Source of the DNA: Candidatus Alkanophaga volatiphilum
GTDB taxonomy: Archaea > Halobacteriota > Syntropharchaeia > Alkanophagales > B39-G2
Assembly (NCBI GenBank): GCA_029259545.1
Contig: JAPHEE010000016.1
Span: 1 to 38,889 of the forward strand
Reading direction: 5' to 3'
DNA length: 38,889 nt
Within the stretch, counting starts at the first letter, position 1, and each line of letters begins with the position of its first letter. The notes beneath the pieces are model-generated. The model did not search any database, was not told the DNA's origin, and saw only the letters and a program-made list of their open reading frames with translations. Shown piece after piece: positions 28,554 through 36,487 of the stretch. Position numbers and translations under genes: made by a program.

Positions 28554-29937
28554 GCAGCTTCCTCCACCTCGCCTCCTCTATGTCGGCGTACCTGTTCGAC
28601 AGCTCCACGATGACCGACGAGAACTCCTCCTCGTCTATCCCCTCCTCGGTAACCCTCATCTCCCCGACCGTCCCATCTAGATTGAAGCGGTAAAGCTTCA
28701 GGGACCGCCAATCCAAGCCCTCATCCTCCCTGTACCCCTGCTTCCTCTTTTCATCTGCGTCCAAGGCGTTCAGCCTCACTAGGTTGCTGAGCTCGTCGAG
28801 GATGAGCGGGCTGTGCGTGGTCATCAGAACTTGGACCCCGCACATGCTCAGCATCGCTAACGCCCTCGCAATCACGGTCTGCATGTACGGGTGGGCGTGC
28901 GCCTCCGGCTCCTCGATGATCAACGCCGCCTCCTCTTCTAAGACGTAGCGCAGGTAAGCTATCAGCGGTGTGACTTCCCTTATGACGGAGTGCGCCCTCA
29001 GCGCCGGAACCTCTCCCCCCTCGCTGCTGAAGAACACCTCGGGGAACATGAAGCCCGAGCTGCGGACGGCAACCCTGCCTCTCAGCTCCCCCTCTAAAAA
29101 GTCGGCAATCTTGTTTATCTTCCCGCTTGCAGGTCTTGAGGGAGAAACGCCAGCGAGCGTGCTCAGCATCTCGTGGTCCGGTCTGTTCAGAGGCAGCCCC
29201 CTCCCGACGGGCAGGCTCCTGAGAAGGCTAGGAGCGACCCGCAAAAAGCCCGCCCTGCTGTCCGTCAACATGTGCACGGGCTGGCATGGAAAATACTCAT
29301 CCAACACGGACTGGAAAATCGAAGGTATCATTATGCCGCAGAACATATGCAGTGAATGTTCGGGAGAATTTAAGTCCTCAACAGTTTCTTCGCACAATTC
29401 CTTGCCGTCGTGCAGCAACGCCAGCTTTCTCTTTTCCCTGTAGAACCTCATTTCAAAGCGTTCCCCTTCAAAGAAGTTATCAAGCCCCTCTTGGCGTATG
29501 GAGCCGTCCTCGCAGATTTCAAGCTCGAACCCTCGGGTTCCCTCGTCGTTGCTCACCCTCAGGACGCTCCTCTTCTCGCCCCACGTGACGAGCTCGCCCA
29601 CACCCTCCACGGAGAAAGTCTCTTTAAGCCATTCCGGAAGCATTTTGACAAAAGCATATGCGTGCACCCTCATGACGTGCTCTATCAGCTCGCCCACCGC
29701 CTCCTGCGAAATTATGGTTTTTCCTTTCTTCATCTCTTCGGCAATTCTCATGAAGGCTTCGGACATGGGTATTCCTGTTCCCAGAACCTCCCAGTCGGGC
29801 TCCATACGCCTGAGCGTCCATATGAGGTAAGCGAGGTAGGACTTTCCGGTCCCGCCCGGACCGACGAACGCCGTGAGGCTGCCGAGCGTCACGTCCGCCC
29901 GCCTTACCGGACCAAAATTCTCTACTACGAACCTCAT
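28531..29937 (-). CDS. AAA/ABC-type ATPase (OLD/AAA_15-like)
   Basis: Walker A GPGGTGKS, Walker B AALIIEEPEAHAHP, switch QVLMTTHSPLILDELSNLVRL; N-term MRFVVENFGPVRRADVTLGSLTAFVGPGGTGKS. Confidence 0.88.
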   Translation of the reverse strand: MRFVVENFGPVRRADVTLGSLTAFVGPGGTGKSYLAYLIWTLRRMEPDWEVLGTGIPMSEAFMRIAEEMKKGKTIISQEAVGELIEHVMRVHAYAFVKMLPEWLKETFSVEGVGELVTWGEKRSVLRVSNDEGTRGFELEICEDGSIRQEGLDNFFEGERFEMRFYREKRKLALLHDGKELCEETVEDLNSPEHSLHMFCGIMIPSIFQSVLDEYFPCQPVHMLTDSRAGFLRVAPSLLRSLPVGRGLPLNRPDHEMLSTLAGVSPSRPASGKINKIADFLEGELRGRVAVRSSGFMFPEVFFSSEGGEVPALRAHSVIREVTPLIAYLRYVLEEEAALIIEEPEAHAHPYMQTVIARALAMLSMCGVQVLMTTHSPLILDELSNLVRLNALDADEKRKQGYREDEGLDWRSLKLYRFNLDGTVGEMRVTEEGIDEEEFSSVIVELSNRYADIEEARWRKLHGRRGDT

Positions 29938-29984
29938 CCCTCTGCCACCTTAGCTCAAATATTTCAACCCTCCCGTGATAATAT

Positions 29985-30656
29985 TTGAGGGGCATGTTCT
30001 CCGACCTGCATATACATCTGGGAAACGAACATCCTGAGCGGTTGGTAAAGGTTGCTTTGAGGTATGGTTACTCATGCATCGCTGTGATCGAAGAGGACGA
30101 ATGCTTCACAGGAGGGGGGTTCGATGCGGAAGTGGGTAGCAGCGGGAAGCTTTCCTTATTGCATGGTGTGGAAATAAGAGCGGAGGATGTTGCAGAGCTG
30201 CACAGAAAAATACGGAAGTACAGGAGGAGCGTCGACGTTTTAGCGGTGCGAAGTGGCGACGACTCTGTGAACAGAGCTGCTTTAAAGGATAAAAGAGTGG
30301 ACTTCCTCGCACATCTCGAGCAAGGTGACGAGCTCAACCATGTGTGTATGAGGTACGCGGCTGAAAGCGGAGTCGCTATTGAGTTCAATATCGCAAGCAT
30401 CATCCACAGTAAAAGAGGCGCCCGTGCGAAAGTCTTGCAAAGGATGAGCGAGACGCTCAAGCTCGTAAGGAAATATGGAGCAAATGCCATTCTGACAAGC
30501 GGCGGCACACTATATGACATTAGGGCGCCGAGAGAGTTGATCGCTGTCGCCAAGCTTTTCGGGATGGAGCGGGAGGAGGCGTTGAAAGCCGTCGCCGAAA
30601 CGCCCTTGAAGGTCTTAAAAAGGAAGGAGGAAAAAGACGCACGCCTCGTGCGATGA
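29985..30656 (+). CDS. rnp3: Ribonuclease P protein component 3 (Rpp30 homologue)
   Basis: MFSDLHIHLGNEHPERLVKVALRYGYSCIAV..., VDFLAHLEQGDELNHVCMRYAAESGVAIEFNIASII, ANAILTSGGTLYDIRAPRELIAVAKLFGM. Confidence 0.92.
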   Translation: MRGMFSDLHIHLGNEHPERLVKVALRYGYSCIAVIEEDECFTGGGFDAEVGSSGKLSLLHGVEIRAEDVAELHRKIRKYRRSVDVLAVRSGDDSVNRAALKDKRVDFLAHLEQGDELNHVCMRYAAESGVAIEFNIASIIHSKRGARAKVLQRMSETLKLVRKYGANAILTSGGTLYDIRAPRELIAVAKLFGMEREEALKAVAETPLKVLKRKEEKDARLVR

Positions 30657-31051
30657 CAAGGTTGTTACCGTCCTTAAGAGGGAAGAAAAGATACATAGTG
30701 TTCGAGATTTTAAGCGAGGGTGAAGTGGAGAAAGGCGAATTCCTAAAAGAGCTTTGGAACTCTTTGTACTCACTTTTTGGTGAAACTGTAGCGAGTAGTT
30801 GTAAGCTTTGGCTCATCGATTTTGACAGGGAGAATGCTTTTGAGGGTTTTGAAGTTTACACGGGCATCGTGCGCTGTGCTCATAAAAAGACGGACGAGGT
30901 GAGGGCAGCGCTTGCATGTATACCCTCAGTTGGTGGGAAAAGGATAAGCATAAGAGTTAGGGGGATTTCCGGAACCATAAAGGCTGCGAGGAGGAAGTTT
31001 ATCAAGCATGGCGCCGTCGTTGCGACTAGGGTTGCCGACCGCGGAACATGA
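30653..31051 (+). CDS. rnp2: Ribonuclease P protein component 2 (Pop5 homologue)
   Basis: LPSLRGKKRYIVFEILSEG, GIVRCAHKKTDEVRAALACI, RVRGISGTIKAARRKFI; overlaps rnp3 stop by 4 nt. Confidence 0.9.
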   Translation: MTRLLPSLRGKKRYIVFEILSEGEVEKGEFLKELWNSLYSLFGETVASSCKLWLIDFDRENAFEGFEVYTGIVRCAHKKTDEVRAALACIPSVGGKRISIRVRGISGTIKAARRKFIKHGAVVATRVADRGT

Positions 31052-31096
31052 TCGATCTTTTTCCGTTTTACATGATAACCATGGATTGTACCCATA

Positions 31097-31855
31097 ATGG
31101 TGCTGAAGATGCTTGAGAACATAATAAGGGAGAAACACGGTATTGTAGAAAGACTGTGCGAGCGGCGCAGTCTCAGGAACAGCATCATAAATGCAAGAGC
31201 TGAGGGGCGGAGACCGATAATTGCAGAAGTCAAGAGACGCAGCCCTTCAGAGAAAATAAGAGATATTGACGTGGTAAAGGCTGCAAAACTGATGGAGGCT
31301 GGCGGCGCGTGCGCAATCTCGGTGCACACGAGCGCTGCTTTCGGTGGCGAGCCTGACGACATTCTAAGAGTGAAGCTTAATGTCAGCATTCCAGTTTTGA
31401 TGAAGGACTTTGTGATCAGCGAGTTTCAGGTTTATGAGGCTTACGTGCACGGCGCCGATGCGGTCCTCCTTATTGCGAGGCTTTTGAGCCCTGAGGAGCT
31501 GTTAAGACTCGCAGGGCTGATCCAGCATCTCGGAATGGAGCCCTTAGTGGAAATAGATGGGAGTTTTGCCGACGCTTCCAAGGTTGAGAGGTATAAACTG
31601 CTGCATTATGAGCTCGTGGGCGTGAACAACAGGGATCTAGCCACAATGCGTGTTGATATGCAGACGTTCAGCCGTGTTGTCTGCGCCGTGCCGCCGCTCA
31701 AGCAGAAGACGCTCGTGGCGATGAGTGGTATAAACACAGTTGAAGACGCGAGAAAGCTCTTTGAGCAGGGCGCAAAAGCTCTTCTAATAGGTACCTCGAT
31801 AATGCGCAGCGCCGACATAAAAGCTAAGGTTGAGGAGTTCGTCTCTAAACAGTGA
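31097..31855 (+). CDS. trpC: Indole-3-glycerol phosphate synthase
   Basis: PIIAEVKRRSPSEK, ISVHTSAAFGGEPDDI, PVLMKDFVISEFQVYEAYVHGADAVLLIARLL, VGVNNRDLATMRVD. Confidence 0.95.
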   Translation: MVLKMLENIIREKHGIVERLCERRSLRNSIINARAEGRRPIIAEVKRRSPSEKIRDIDVVKAAKLMEAGGACAISVHTSAAFGGEPDDILRVKLNVSIPVLMKDFVISEFQVYEAYVHGADAVLLIARLLSPEELLRLAGLIQHLGMEPLVEIDGSFADASKVERYKLLHYELVGVNNRDLATMRVDMQTFSRVVCAVPPLKQKTLVAMSGINTVEDARKLFEQGAKALLIGTSIMRSADIKAKVEEFVSKQ

Positions 31856-31979
31856 CAGGAGCTGCTGCTTCTAAACCACGTCATCTCAGCGTCTCTCAAG
31901 GTCGGCACTTCTCAGCTACATTGCATCGGGGAGGTTCGCAACAGTAACCAATAATTTATATAATCCCTCACACTCTGAT

Positions 31980-32235
31980 GCAAATGCCCTCTGAAGCCCG
32001 TTCGGATGAGGGCGATGGGAGCCTGAGGGCGAGGTGTAGGAGGGTAAGCGGGCTAACTGCCCCCGCTCAGGGCTGATGAGTGATGCGCTGGCGGCGATGA
32101 CCCCGAGAGGGCGAGGCTACCCGGCGATGCCTGGTAGCCGGGGCGTCCTCAGGACGTTTGAGCCCGCCTTCGCATACCCTGTGAGGGTATGTTAAGGTGC
32201 GGCGACCAGGCGAGGACTACATCCTTAAAAGCAAA
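31980..32235 (+). ncRNA. Candidate structured non-coding RNA (class unknown)
   Basis: TATA-like TTTATATAAT just upstream (~31952-31961), then serial hairpins: AGCGGG/CCCGCT (32047-32067), GGCTACCcGGCgatGCCtGGTAGCC (32115-32139), CGTCCtcaGGACG (32144-32156), CATACCCTgtgAGGGTATG (32173-32191). No convincing ORF. Confidence 0.55.
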
Positions 32236-32262
32236 ACGTCTCCTGCAGCTATGCCCGTTACA

Positions 32263-32424
32263 GAAAGTCGCTAAGAAAGCCCCTTGAGGGGATTAGGGGC
32301 TATACGCTCCGGCAGGCTGCGGCGAGCCGCCCAAACGTCGTGAGGCTCCGGCTCTGGGGCGGTGCTCTAGGGCGGAGCGGAGAGGCTTAAAGTGAAGCTC
32401 CGCCTCCAGTCGGGAGAGGCTCAC
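32263..32424 (+). repeat. Diverged IS605-associated module plus right-end hairpin(s)
   Basis: GAAAGTCGCTAAGAAAGCCC (32263-32282), GCAGGCTGCGGCGAGCCGCCCAAACGTCGTGAGGCTCC (similar to minus strand just upstream of the 23190-23223 hairpin), and GTGAAGCTCCGCCTCCAGTCGGGAGAGGCTCAC (32392-32424). Confidence 0.7.
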
Positions 32425-32489
32425 GCTCCTGCCGCCGGGAAGCCCCTGTCGGGGGGCGGAAGTTTTTATATGTGTTTGGTGTATGTTCT

Positions 32490-32580
32490 CGTGGGCTGGA
32501 GCGGCTTTAAGCCAGCTTTCCAGCCGTAGGGGTGCGGCAGCCGTCCTGATCGGCTGATGACCGGGATGGCGTCCCATGCG
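32490..32580 (+). ncRNA. Second candidate structured non-coding RNA
   Basis: TATA-like TTTTTATATG at ~32463, then GGCTGGA...TCCAGCC with inner GGCT/AGCC (32494-32525), CAGCCGtcctgatCGGCTG (32538-32556), GGGAtggcgTCCC (32563-32575). Confidence 0.45.
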
Positions 32581-32582
32581 AG

Positions 32583-32614
32583 GCAAGCTCCCTCTTCAGT
32601 CGGGAGAAGCTGAC
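32583..32614 (+). repeat. IS605-type right-end-like hairpin overlapping the deaminase 3' end
   Basis: GCAAGCTCCCTCTTCAGTCGGGAGAAGCTGAC, closely similar to the 32392-32424 hairpin. Confidence 0.6.
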
Positions 32615-33066
32615 TCCTCTTCCTTTGCATCTTTTAGGAACACAACTTCGACACCTGCATCTCTCAGCAGATCTAAGCCTTCAGTATCGCTATATTCGCC
32701 AGAAACGACGACACGCTTTATTCCCGCGTTTATTATTAGCTTCGCGCATATTTTGCAAGGATAAGCATTCACGTAGAGCGTCGCCCCCTCTGCGGAACGT
32801 CCTGCCTGTATGAGAGCATTTTGCTCCGCATGCACTCCGCGACATACTTCCTGCCGCTCGCCGCTTGCGATCCCAAGCTCGTCCCGGAGGCAGCCGATGT
32901 CAAGACAGTGCGGTAGCCCCCTCGGAGCGCCGTTATAGCCGGTTGAGACTATGATCTTATTCTTCACGATGACCGCCCCGATTTGACGACGGAGGCACGT
33001 CGAGCGTTTCGCCACGACCTTCGCTATTTCCATGAAATATTCGTCTACCGAGATTCTTTTTGCCAT
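32596..33066 (-). CDS. Cytidine/deoxycytidylate deaminase family protein (dCMP deaminase-like)
   Basis: [13 protein letters not shown] and [19 protein letters not shown] zinc-binding motifs. Confidence 0.93.
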   Translation of the reverse strand: MAKRISVDEYFMEIAKVVAKRSTCLRRQIGAVIVKNKIIVSTGYNGAPRGLPHCLDIGCLRDELGIASGERQEVCRGVHAEQNALIQAGRSAEGATLYVNAYPCKICAKLIINAGIKRVVVSGEYSDTEGLDLLRDAGVEVVFLKDAKEEESASPD

Positions 33067-33070
33067 TTCC

Positions 33071-34072
33071 TCACCCTACGATACGCACACCGCACACCCT
33101 AACTTCTTTGCCCTTGACAACCCGCCCTACAACTTTTCCACCCACAATTTTTCTAGCCCTCTGCTCCTCACTTTCCGGGACGACAACGGCGAAACCCATG
33201 CCCATGTTAAAAGTCTTATACATTTCCTCGTCACTGATCTCGCCCAGCTCTTGTAAGAAAGTAAAAATGGGCTGCGGCTCCAGCGGCTCGTCGAGCTCAA
33301 AGCCCAAATCCTTGCCCGTGAGTCTCGTAAGCCTTAAAAGTTTGAGCACCCCGCCGCCCGTAATATGGGCTAAGCCGTGCACTTCGCACTTGCTTAAAAG
33401 CTTCAAAATATCCTTAACGTAGATCCTCGTCGGCGTCAGAAGCTCCTCGCCTATCGTCTTGTTTCCGTATGGGAAGTCGTCCTCATAGGATAACCCAGCA
33501 CTCTCTATAACCTTTCTCGCGAGCGTCAAGCCGTTGCTGTGGATGCCGCTGCTCTCCAAGCCTATGACGACATCGCGCTCCTCTATTTTCTCGCCGCTGA
33601 CGATTCTGTCCTTGCGAACGTAGCCGACACACGCCCCTGAGAGGTCGATGCCGTTTATCAGTTCCGGAAGTGTCGCCGTCTCGCCGCCAAGTATGCGGAC
33701 GCCCGCAAGTTCCGCCCCCCTCTGCAAACCCTTGGCGATCTCCTTTGCAATTTCCTCGTCAAGCCGCTCCATGGCTAAATAGTCGACGAATGCGATCGGC
33801 TTAGCGCCTACGCAGATGATGTCGTTCACGTTCATCGCGATGCAATCTATGCCTATCGTGTCAAACTTCCCTAACTTCTGCGCAACCAGTATTTTCGAGC
33901 CGACGCCGTCGCAGGTGAGCGCAAGCAGGTAATCCTCGGCGAACGGGAGCTCGATGAGTCCTGCGAAGTGTCCCTCGCCCACACCGCCGACGCCGCGCAG
34001 CCCCTCACGTAACGCCTTTACGACCGCCGCTTCCTTCTCGATGTCAACGCCCGCCTTCGCATACGTCCACAT
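33071..34072 (-). CDS. purM: Phosphoribosylformylglycinamidine cyclo-ligase (AIR synthetase)
   Basis: [79 protein letters not shown]. Confidence 0.96.
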   Translation of the reverse strand: MWTYAKAGVDIEKEAAVVKALREGLRGVGGVGEGHFAGLIELPFAEDYLLALTCDGVGSKILVAQKLGKFDTIGIDCIAMNVNDIICVGAKPIAFVDYLAMERLDEEIAKEIAKGLQRGAELAGVRILGGETATLPELINGIDLSGACVGYVRKDRIVSGEKIEERDVVIGLESSGIHSNGLTLARKVIESAGLSYEDDFPYGNKTIGEELLTPTRIYVKDILKLLSKCEVHGLAHITGGGVLKLLRLTRLTGKDLGFELDEPLEPQPIFTFLQELGEISDEEMYKTFNMGMGFAVVVPESEEQRARKIVGGKVVGRVVKGKEVRVCGVRIVG

Positions 34073-34115
34073 AGTTAAAGGTAAGACAAAGCTGTATTTG
34101 ACGCCGCCGCACGCC

Positions 34116-34259
34116 TCACCTGTATGTTATCGATCTTGGTGGGACATCTCCCCAGCCGCACTTTGGACAGTAAGGCACGGCGCCCGCACACGGCGCAAAC
34201 GGAAGAACCTTCTTCTTCAATTTGGAGCCGCAAACTGGGCACTTGTCAGAATTTTCCAT
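34116..34259 (-). CDS. Small zinc-ribbon protein (47 aa)
   Basis: Complete ORF below the track cutoff: MENSDKCPVCGSKLKKKVLPFAPCAGAVPYCPKCGWGDVPPRSITYR; paired CPxCG knuckles (CPVCG, CPKCG). Confidence 0.7.
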   Translation of the reverse strand: MENSDKCPVCGSKLKKKVLPFAPCAGAVPYCPKCGWGDVPPRSITYR

Positions 34260-34330
34260 CTTCTGGTGTTTTGCATCTTCTTATCATAAATCTTCTCGCT
34301 ACATGCCAGACCGAAGACGGGCTGCATCAC

Positions 34331-35146
34331 CTACACAAGCACCCGCAGTTCAGCTATGGACTCTAAAATCAAATCGGGCTTAATCTCAGCCTTCTCTAAA
34401 GCTTCCTCGCGGAACTTCCCGGTCTTCACGAGTATGCCCTTCATTCCCAGCTTTTTGCCGCCCGCAACGTCGCTTATCACATCGTCGCCTATCACGGCAG
34501 TCTCCTCTGGCTTCACGCCCATGTCCCTGAGCGCAAGCTCGAAGAAGTCCTTGGAGGGCTTCCCCATGACCTTGGCTTCCACGCCCGCCGCGTATTCGAC
34601 AGCGGCGACGAAAGGCCCCGCCCCGAGCATCAGACCCTCGGAGCCCATCCAGTACCTGTCCTTCTCCATGGCGACAAGCTCCGCACCGCTCAAAACGAGA
34701 CGGAACGCCTTATTAAGACTTGCATATGTGAAGTTGTCGCCAGCGTCGCCTAAAATTACGAATTTCGGATCATCATCGGTTATGATAACTCCAGCCTCCT
34801 CAAAATCCTTGTGAACGTCCCCTGTGGTGAGTAAGAAGCACCTGGGCTCACATCCCAGCTCTCTTGCCCTCTTTATCACGTAGCGGGCGGTCGCAAGTGG
34901 TGCACTGGATATTTCAGTCTCAGAAACCTCAAAGCCTAGACCCTTGAGCCTTTCGCATAGCGAGCGGCGGCTCCTTCTTGTTGCGTTCGTCACAAATCTG
35001 AACTTGTAACTCTTCTCTCTCAGGAAGGTGATGGTCTCGCTTGCGCCTTTTACCGGGCTTTTTCCGACATAGAGCGTGCCGTCCATGTCTATCAGGAATG
35101 CCTTAACGTTTTCAAGCACGCCGCCGTCCATGGCGTGCACCTCCAA
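34331..35146 (-). CDS. HAD-superfamily hydrolase, NagD/p-nitrophenylphosphatase-like
   Basis: AFLIDMDGTLYVGKSPVKGA, RFVTNATRRSR, GKPSKDFFELAL, AVIGDDVISDVAGGKKLGMKGILVKTGKF. Confidence 0.92.
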   Translation of the reverse strand: MEVHAMDGGVLENVKAFLIDMDGTLYVGKSPVKGASETITFLREKSYKFRFVTNATRRSRRSLCERLKGLGFEVSETEISSAPLATARYVIKRARELGCEPRCFLLTTGDVHKDFEEAGVIITDDDPKFVILGDAGDNFTYASLNKAFRLVLSGAELVAMEKDRYWMGSEGLMLGAGPFVAAVEYAAGVEAKVMGKPSKDFFELALRDMGVKPEETAVIGDDVISDVAGGKKLGMKGILVKTGKFREEALEKAEIKPDLILESIAELRVLV

Positions 35147-35416
35147 GAAATTATAAAAGCATATAGTTAAGCTTTCTGTAGGTTGGAAGGCGTGCTGCTA
35201 TTTCTCTCATAAACTCATCCGGGATGATGTCCTCGTCACTTAGCTCGTCCTCATAAACCCTCACCCACTCTCAAGCATATTCTCAGTTATGCTAAATAGG
35301 GTGCAATGTTGGGGAGGGAGCCCCGGATCGGGGGCGAAGTCCGCCGTTCAAGCTTGAACTGGCACCAAATTGCTCCGCAGATGCCCGTCTTACGCTACGC
35401 GTATATTTCCGCACGC

Positions 35417-36049
35417 ATGGATAAAAACAAAAACAAGAGGAACAATTTTAAACTGATGGCTTACTTGAGATACGTACGGGGGCTAAAGTTCCACATAGTA
35501 CTTTCGCTCATTACGTTTTTGCTCTCAGGAGTGCTCGGCTATTTTTACGCGATGATGCATCCCGAAGATGTCTCCATACTCATAGGAATCATAAGTGAGG
35601 CTTTCAGTCCGATTATGGAGATGAGCACGCCTCAAATCGCTCTTTATATATTCTTTCATAACACCTTGCTGTGTTTAGTCGCAGTGCTCTTAGGCGTAGC
35701 CCTTGGTATAATCCCAATACTGTTTGCAGCGTCCAACGGCGCGCTTTTGGGGGTATTGGCAGCGGTCGTCAGGGATAAGTTCGGCTGGACGGCTTTTGTC
35801 GTCGGCGTTCTGCCACATGGCGTCTTTGAGATCCCCGCTATGATTTTAAGCATTGCCGTGGGCATAAAATTTGGGCAGGAGACGCTGAACGCCGCTCTCC
35901 GCAGAAACGGCAAGAAGAAGCTCAGAGTGGAAATCATAAATGGTCTGAAGTTTTTTGCTGGCGTGGTCATGCCACTGCTCGCAGCCGCTGCTATCATCGA
36001 AGCGTTCATTACTTTCCCGCTCACCTTCCCCTATACGTTTAAATATTAA
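35417..36049 (+). CDS. SpoIIM/DUF95-like membrane protein
   Basis: FFHNTLLCLVAVLLGVALGIIPILFAASNGALLGV and GVLPHGVFEIPAMILSIAVGIKFG; ATG at 35417 preferred over track start 35306. Confidence 0.85.
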   Translation: MDKNKNKRNNFKLMAYLRYVRGLKFHIVLSLITFLLSGVLGYFYAMMHPEDVSILIGIISEAFSPIMEMSTPQIALYIFFHNTLLCLVAVLLGVALGIIPILFAASNGALLGVLAAVVRDKFGWTAFVVGVLPHGVFEIPAMILSIAVGIKFGQETLNAALRRNGKKKLRVEIINGLKFFAGVVMPLLAAAAIIEAFITFPLTFPYTFKY

Positions 36050-36073
36050 CGAGGGAACTGTTAGTGAAGGAAA

Positions 36074-36478
36074 ATGTTTGAGCCAAGGATCGTAGCATTT
36101 TGCTGTAACTGGTGCTCCTATGCTGGCGCTGATCTCGCAGGGGTCTCTCGCTTTCAGTATCCAACGAATGTCCGTATTATCAGAGTAATGTGCTCCGGTA
36201 GGGTCGAGCCTGTGTTCATTCTCGAAGCCTTTAAGAACGGAGCGGACGGCGTCCTCGTGACCGGCTGCCACATCGGCGACTGCCATTACCAGACCGGAAA
36301 CTTAAAGGCAGAGGAGCGGGTGAAGCGCACGAAGCGCGCTTTAGAGCTGCTGGGAATAGAGCCTGAGCGGTTGCGGCTGGAGTGGATTTCCGCATCTGAA
36401 GGTCAGAAATTTGCAAATGTCATGCGGGAGTTCACCGAAACTATAAGGAAGCTGGGACCGCTGAAATTAAAGCGGTGA
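36074..36478 (+). CDS. MvhD-like F420-non-reducing hydrogenase/heterodisulfide reductase-linked iron-sulfur subunit
   Basis: FCCNWCSYAGADLAG, VMCSGRVEPVFILEAFKNGADGVLVTGCHIGDCHYQTGN are signature MvhD motifs. Confidence 0.9.
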   Translation: MFEPRIVAFCCNWCSYAGADLAGVSRFQYPTNVRIIRVMCSGRVEPVFILEAFKNGADGVLVTGCHIGDCHYQTGNLKAEERVKRTKRALELLGIEPERLRLEWISASEGQKFANVMREFTETIRKLGPLKLKR

Positions 36479-36487
36479 GCGACAGGG

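Noticed and set aside
31980-32235. RNase P RNA gene next to rnp3/rnp2
   Set aside because: Location is tempting, but the conserved GAGGAAAGUC (CR-I) and other RNase P core strings were not found; kept as an unknown structured RNA.
35166-35277. Minus-strand mini-ORF VRVYEDELSDEDIIPDEFMREIAARLPTYRKLNYMLL
   Set aside because: 37 codons, GTG start only, no motif; may be a real microprotein or a gene tail but unsupported.
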